Assembly: GCA_964587755.1 (NCBI GenBank)
Contig: CAZPMC010000021.1
Location: forward strand, 1 to 35,617
Direction of reading: 5' to 3'
DNA length: 35,617 nt
Source: CAZPMC01 sp964587755
GTDB taxonomy: Bacteria > Bacillota > Clostridia > Acetivibrionales > DTU013
A program made the translations under genes and the position numbers. Position 1 is the stretch's first letter. The number at the start of each line of letters is the position of its first letter. The notes below the pieces were generated by a model. It saw only the letters and a list, made by a program, of their open reading frames with translations, had not been told where the DNA came from and ran no database searches. This document shows, piece by piece, positions 32,646-35,617 of this stretch.

Positions 32646-32728
32646 AAAGCAAAAGTAAGCAAGTTCTTTTCGCTTTCCTTAGTTTCGAAACGAAAAAAAG
32701 CAAAAGAACCGTCGCTTTTGCTTTTTTT
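32646..32728 (-). terminator. Large nested hairpin after V-ATPase subunit D
   Basis: The outer stem AAAGCAAAAG (32646-32655) pairs exactly with CTTTTGCTTT (32715-32724). A second stem pairs GTTCTTTTCGCTTT with AAAGCAAAAGAAC (one bulge), and the tip holds GTTTCGAAAC. It lies about 40 nt past the subunit D stop and probably ends the V-ATPase transcript. The elaborate nested form is unusual. Confidence 0.65.
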
Positions 32729-32769
32729 GATTCAAATAATTTTATAACTTCGGCGCCTGGCACAATAAA

Positions 32770-33441
32770 TTAAACCTCTTGTGCTGCCCTTTCCTTATAG
32801 TGATGGGCCTGCTCAAGCATCATGTCCTTGACCTTCATGAGCCTTGTAAGGTTTCCGCGCTCGTTTTCATCAAGCTTCATTACGATGTACTTGATGGTTT
32901 CCTCAAGATTCGGTATCAGCACATATTCCAATGCGTTTACACGGCGGCGCGTCCTTTCGATTTCGTCTGCCATAAGCTGAGCGGACTTCTCTAGCTCCGC
33001 AAGCTTAAGAAGCTCAGGAATCATGTCTGACAATGTGGCAATTGCGCCGTCCAGCTCCCCTGAGGTGTTTGCAAAGCCATAAGGGTAGATATCTCCTTCA
33101 CCACCAGACTCAGTGGTGAATTCCAAAACAGGCACATCTACACTCATTATGTTTCGGGTAGATGCTTTCAAAGACACCTGCTGTTTCGGATACATCAATG
33201 CTTCTTCCATAACCTCTGAGTTCATAACAGCTCTGGCCATTACAAATCTAGAATGAACCAAATTGAGCTTCTCCTCAACTTCCTCACGAAGCCTTTTATT
33301 TTCTCGGACAATGTCCAAAAATTTCTTCATTAACTCGTCCCGTTTATCTTTTAACAGCTTGTGCCCTCTTCTGGCTGTCACCAATCTTTTCTTCAAGCCT
33401 GTTAAGACCATCCGGGTCGGATTTACATTCATTCGAGCCAT
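32770..33441 (-). CDS. V-type ATP synthase subunit D
   Basis: 223 residues, mostly long coiled-coil helices. The start MNVNPTRMVLTGLKKRLVTARRGHKLLKDKRDEL and the C-terminal RRRVNALEYVLIPNLEETI are family signatures. It is the central-shaft subunit of the A/V-type rotary ATPase. It follows subunit B by 77 nt in the order A-B-D. Confidence 0.95.
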   Translation of the reverse strand: MARMNVNPTRMVLTGLKKRLVTARRGHKLLKDKRDELMKKFLDIVRENKRLREEVEEKLNLVHSRFVMARAVMNSEVMEEALMYPKQQVSLKASTRNIMSVDVPVLEFTTESGGEGDIYPYGFANTSGELDGAIATLSDMIPELLKLAELEKSAQLMADEIERTRRRVNALEYVLIPNLEETIKYIVMKLDENERGNLTRLMKVKDMMLEQAHHYKERAAQEV

Positions 33442-33518
33442 TTAAAATTCCCTCTCTTTAAAACCAGGGCATAAATGCTGTGCTCAATAGCTATGCTTAT
33501 CACTATGCTCCGGCTTTT

Positions 33519-34939
33519 TTAGCCCTCCTTGGGCAGGTATTTTTCGATAAATTTCTGGTTAATACGTTTCAACTCACTTACAGGCAGAATGGATAAGAGC
33601 TTCCAGCCCAATTCCAGCGTTTCTTCAATAGTTCTGTCTGTCTCAAATCCCTGTGAAACATATTCAGCCTCGAATCTATCGGCAAATTGAGCATAAAGCT
33701 TATCAACATCTGTCAGAGCCGCATCACCCAAAATAACTGCCAGCTCCTTAGCTTCCTTACCTCTTGCATAAGCAGCAAACAGCTGGTTCATCGTGTTTGA
33801 GTGATCCTCTCTTGTCTTTCCTTCACCAATTCCCTTGTCCTTCAAACGCGACAGGGACGGAAGTACATCGATAGGAGGTGTAATTCCCTTCTTCGAAAGC
33901 TCACGGCTCAAAATAATCTGCCCTTCCGTAATATAACCAGTCAAGTCAGGGATTGGATGGGTTTTATCATCCTCAGGCATTGTGAGAATAGGAATTAATG
34001 TGATGCTGCCTTCCATCCCCTTCTTCCTTCCTGCACGCTCATAAAGTGTGNNNNNNNNNNACCTATTTTGCGTCCCGCCCTCTCGTACATTGTGGCAAGG
34101 TCAGTATACAGATACCCAGGGTATCCGCGGCGTCCCGGAACCTCCTTACGGGCTGCGGAAACTTCACGAAGTGCCTCTGCATAGTTTGTTATGTCAGTGA
34201 TTATAACAAGCACATGCATGTCCTTTTCAAATGCCAAATACTCAGCAGCCGAAAGCGCCATACGCGGTGTTGCTATACGCTCAACAGCAGGGTCATTTGC
34301 CAGATTCATAAAAAGAACTGCTCTGTCAATAGCACCTGTTCTTTTAAAATCATTTACAAAGAAATCTGCTTCCTCGAAAGTAATTCCCACTGCCCCGAAA
34401 ACAACAGCAAAGTTACTCTCTGTTCCTAAAACCTTTGCCTGACGAGCAATTTGAGCTGCAAGCTGTGCATGGGGCAAACCTGATGCAGAGAATATGGGCA
34501 GCTTTTGTCCACGAACCAGTGTATTCAGACCGTCAATGGCTGAAATACCTGTTTGGATAAACTCTGAAGGATAGTCTCGGGCTGCGGGATTCATAGGAAG
34601 TCCGTTTATGTCTATTCTGGCATCAGGTATTATATCAGGACCTCCGTCCTTTGGCTTTCCGAGTCCGTCAAATACCCTTCCAAGCATATCCATGGAAACA
34701 GGCATTTCAAGACCACGGCCAAAGAACCTGACTTTGCTGTCAGATAAATTTATACCAACAGCATTCTCAAAAAGCTGAACAACCGCATTGCTCCCATCGA
34801 CCTCCAAAACCTTGCAGCGCCTTATTTCGCCATTGGCTAGCTCTATTTCTCCCAATTCATTATAGGTAACTCCTTCAACACCCTGCACCAGCATCAAAGG
34901 GCCGGCAACTTCTGCTATAGAGCGATATTCCTTCAACAT
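33519..34939 (-). CDS. V-type ATP synthase subunit B, interrupted by a 10-N gap
   Basis: From ATG 34939 (AGGAGGGTG upstream) the first 293 codons give the N-terminal and nucleotide domains, including LPIFSASGLPHAQLAAQIARQ and VFGAVGITFEEADFF, up to TDLATMYERAGRKIG. Ten Ns (34051-34060) follow. After them a second stretch reads TLYERAGRKGMEGSITLIP and runs to the stop at 33519 (about 176 codons). YERAGRK is thus encoded on both sides, with different codons, so about nine codons seem duplicated at the join. Summed length minus the overlap is about 460, as expected. The gap shifts the frame, so no single open frame spans the gene. Confidence 0.9.
34051..34060. other. Assembly gap (10 N)
   Basis: Ten Ns within the subunit B gene. 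The true gap size is unknown; the protein context suggests the flanks overlap rather than being separated. Confidence 0.99.
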
Positions 34940-34940
34940 T

Positions 34941-35617
34941 TTATTCACCCTCCTTTGCAAGCAGTGCATCCATCTGTGCTGTCAATTCACTTTCTATTAA
35001 AGCATATTCTTCATCAACCTCATCCTCAGGAACATATTTTGCTCTTCCTATCTTTTCTATAACAGGTAGGTTGAAAAGCTCTCTTAAATCAACATTCTTT
35101 TTAACGGCTTCTTGTGCCAAATCATGATATAACATAATCAGCCTCAGTATCCCGGATTGTTTATGAGGTGTTGTATAGGTGTCGATTTCATCAAAAGCAA
35201 TTTGATGAAGGTAATCTTCACGAATTATTCTTGCCACCTCAAGTGTAACCCTGTCTTTAGATGATAAGGCATCTATTCCGACCAATCTTACGATTTCCTC
35301 AAGCTCTGACTCTTCCTGCAATATTCTCATAACCTTCGCACGGTAGGCGTTAAATTCCTTTGACACATTATCCGTATACCATGGGCTTATACGATCCACA
35401 TAAAGAGAATAACTTGTCAGCCAATTAACAGCAGGGAAATGTCTTCTGTAAGCAAGGTTGGAATCCAATCCCCAGAACACCTTTACTATACGTAGCGTTG
35501 CCTGAGAAACCGGCTCTGATATATCACCGCCAGGAGGTGAAACTGCACCTATGGCCGATAAATCCCCTGTCCTGTAACCTGAACCCAATGTTACTACCTT
35601 ACCGGCACGTTCGTAAA
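34941..35617 (-). CDS. V-type ATP synthase subunit A, C-terminal part
   Basis: About 225 residues, cut by the window edge (the family is near 590). It starts inside YERAGKVVTLG and includes GAVSPPGGDISEPVSQATLRIVKVFWGLD and the C-terminal helical domain. This is the catalytic subunit; the Walker A region lies outside the window. The stop TAA at 34941-34943 is 1 nt before the subunit B ATG, so translation is probably coupled. Confidence 0.95.
   Translation of the reverse strand, partial: YERAGKVVTLGSGYRTGDLSAIGAVSPPGGDISEPVSQATLRIVKVFWGLDSNLAYRRHFPAVNWLTSYSLYVDRISPWYTDNVSKEFNAYRAKVMRILQEESELEEIVRLVGIDALSSKDRVTLEVARIIREDYLHQIAFDEIDTYTTPHKQSGILRLIMLYHDLAQEAVKKNVDLRELFNLPVIEKIGRAKYVPEDEVDEEYALIESELTAQMDALLAKEGE

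Noticed and set aside
1..35617. CRISPR array, tRNA or rRNA genes, prophage or transposase genes
   Set aside because: No regularly spaced repeats, no tRNA-like cloverleaf with CCA-type end, no rRNA motifs and no transposase or phage protein motifs were recognised on either strand.

Overview
The window is a stretch of chromosome from an endospore-forming, low-GC Gram-positive anaerobe of the clostridial type. The evidence is the spoIIAA-spoIIAB-sigF and spoVAC-AD-AE clusters, a V-type (A/V) ATPase, HprK, YvcK, WhiA and RapZ, DUF1292 and IreB proteins, a ferredoxin-tailed aldo/keto reductase, strong AGGAGG ribosome sites and many TTG starts. From memory, the order gap-pgk-tpi-gpmI-eno-secG on one strand resembles the Clostridium (Acetivibrio) thermocellum group; that placement is inference. 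No rRNA, tRNA, CRISPR array, prophage or transposase gene was seen. Nearly all genes are on the minus strand; the plus-strand exceptions are the PilZ gene, the HPr-like gene and the glutamate dehydrogenase gene.

Layout. 1-4672: a DUF3048 lipoprotein (cut by the window edge), a PilZ protein, DUF1292, ruvX, an Fe-S aldo/keto reductase, ireB and mtaB. 4673-5475: about 800 bp without a gene, mostly filled by a 450-bp imperfect palindrome bounded by TA (MITE-like), then the promoter of a His-less HPr-like protein. 5762-10242: rnr, an HD-domain gene, secG and eno. 10243-10495: a decayed third copy of the repeat and the gpmI terminator. 10496-15116: gpmI, a fused pgk-tpi gene and gap, a near-complete lower-glycolysis block. 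15310-18016: pfkA, a PepT-like peptidase and trmL. 18211-19497: glutamate dehydrogenase, divergent from trmL. 19566-20033: a CheX-like gene. 20178-23955: spoVA, a small membrane-protein ORF, then sigF-spoIIAB-spoIIAA. 24060-31604: whiA, a glycogen debranching enzyme, yvcK, rapZ, murB, a PHP phosphoesterase and hprK in one tight run. 31605-31851: the hprK promoter, a terminator and a 117-bp palindromic element. 31852-32553: a CPBP protease. 32770-35617: V-ATPase subunits D, B and A (A cut by the window edge; B interrupted by ten Ns).

How the parts fit. The glycolytic block carries carbon from fructose-6-phosphate (pfkA) and triose phosphates (tpi, gap, pgk) to phosphoenolpyruvate (gpmI, eno). 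HprK and the HPr-like protein that keeps the Ser46 region but lacks His15 look like a PTS-independent carbon-control pair. YvcK, RapZ, MurB and WhiA link carbon status, wall synthesis and division. The SpoIIA proteins set forespore transcription and the SpoVA proteins form the dipicolinate channel.

The most interesting points are: the in-frame PGK-TIM fusion, with an in-frame A_AAA_AAG slippery heptamer at the junction and a -1-frame stop ten codons on; the inverted-repeat element family (two inverted arms at 4878-5327 and a remnant at 10320-10410); the 117-bp palindrome touching the CPBP stop codon; the 54-codon membrane ORF between sigF and spoVAC; and the N-gap in V-ATPase B, whose two sides encode the same residues with different codons.
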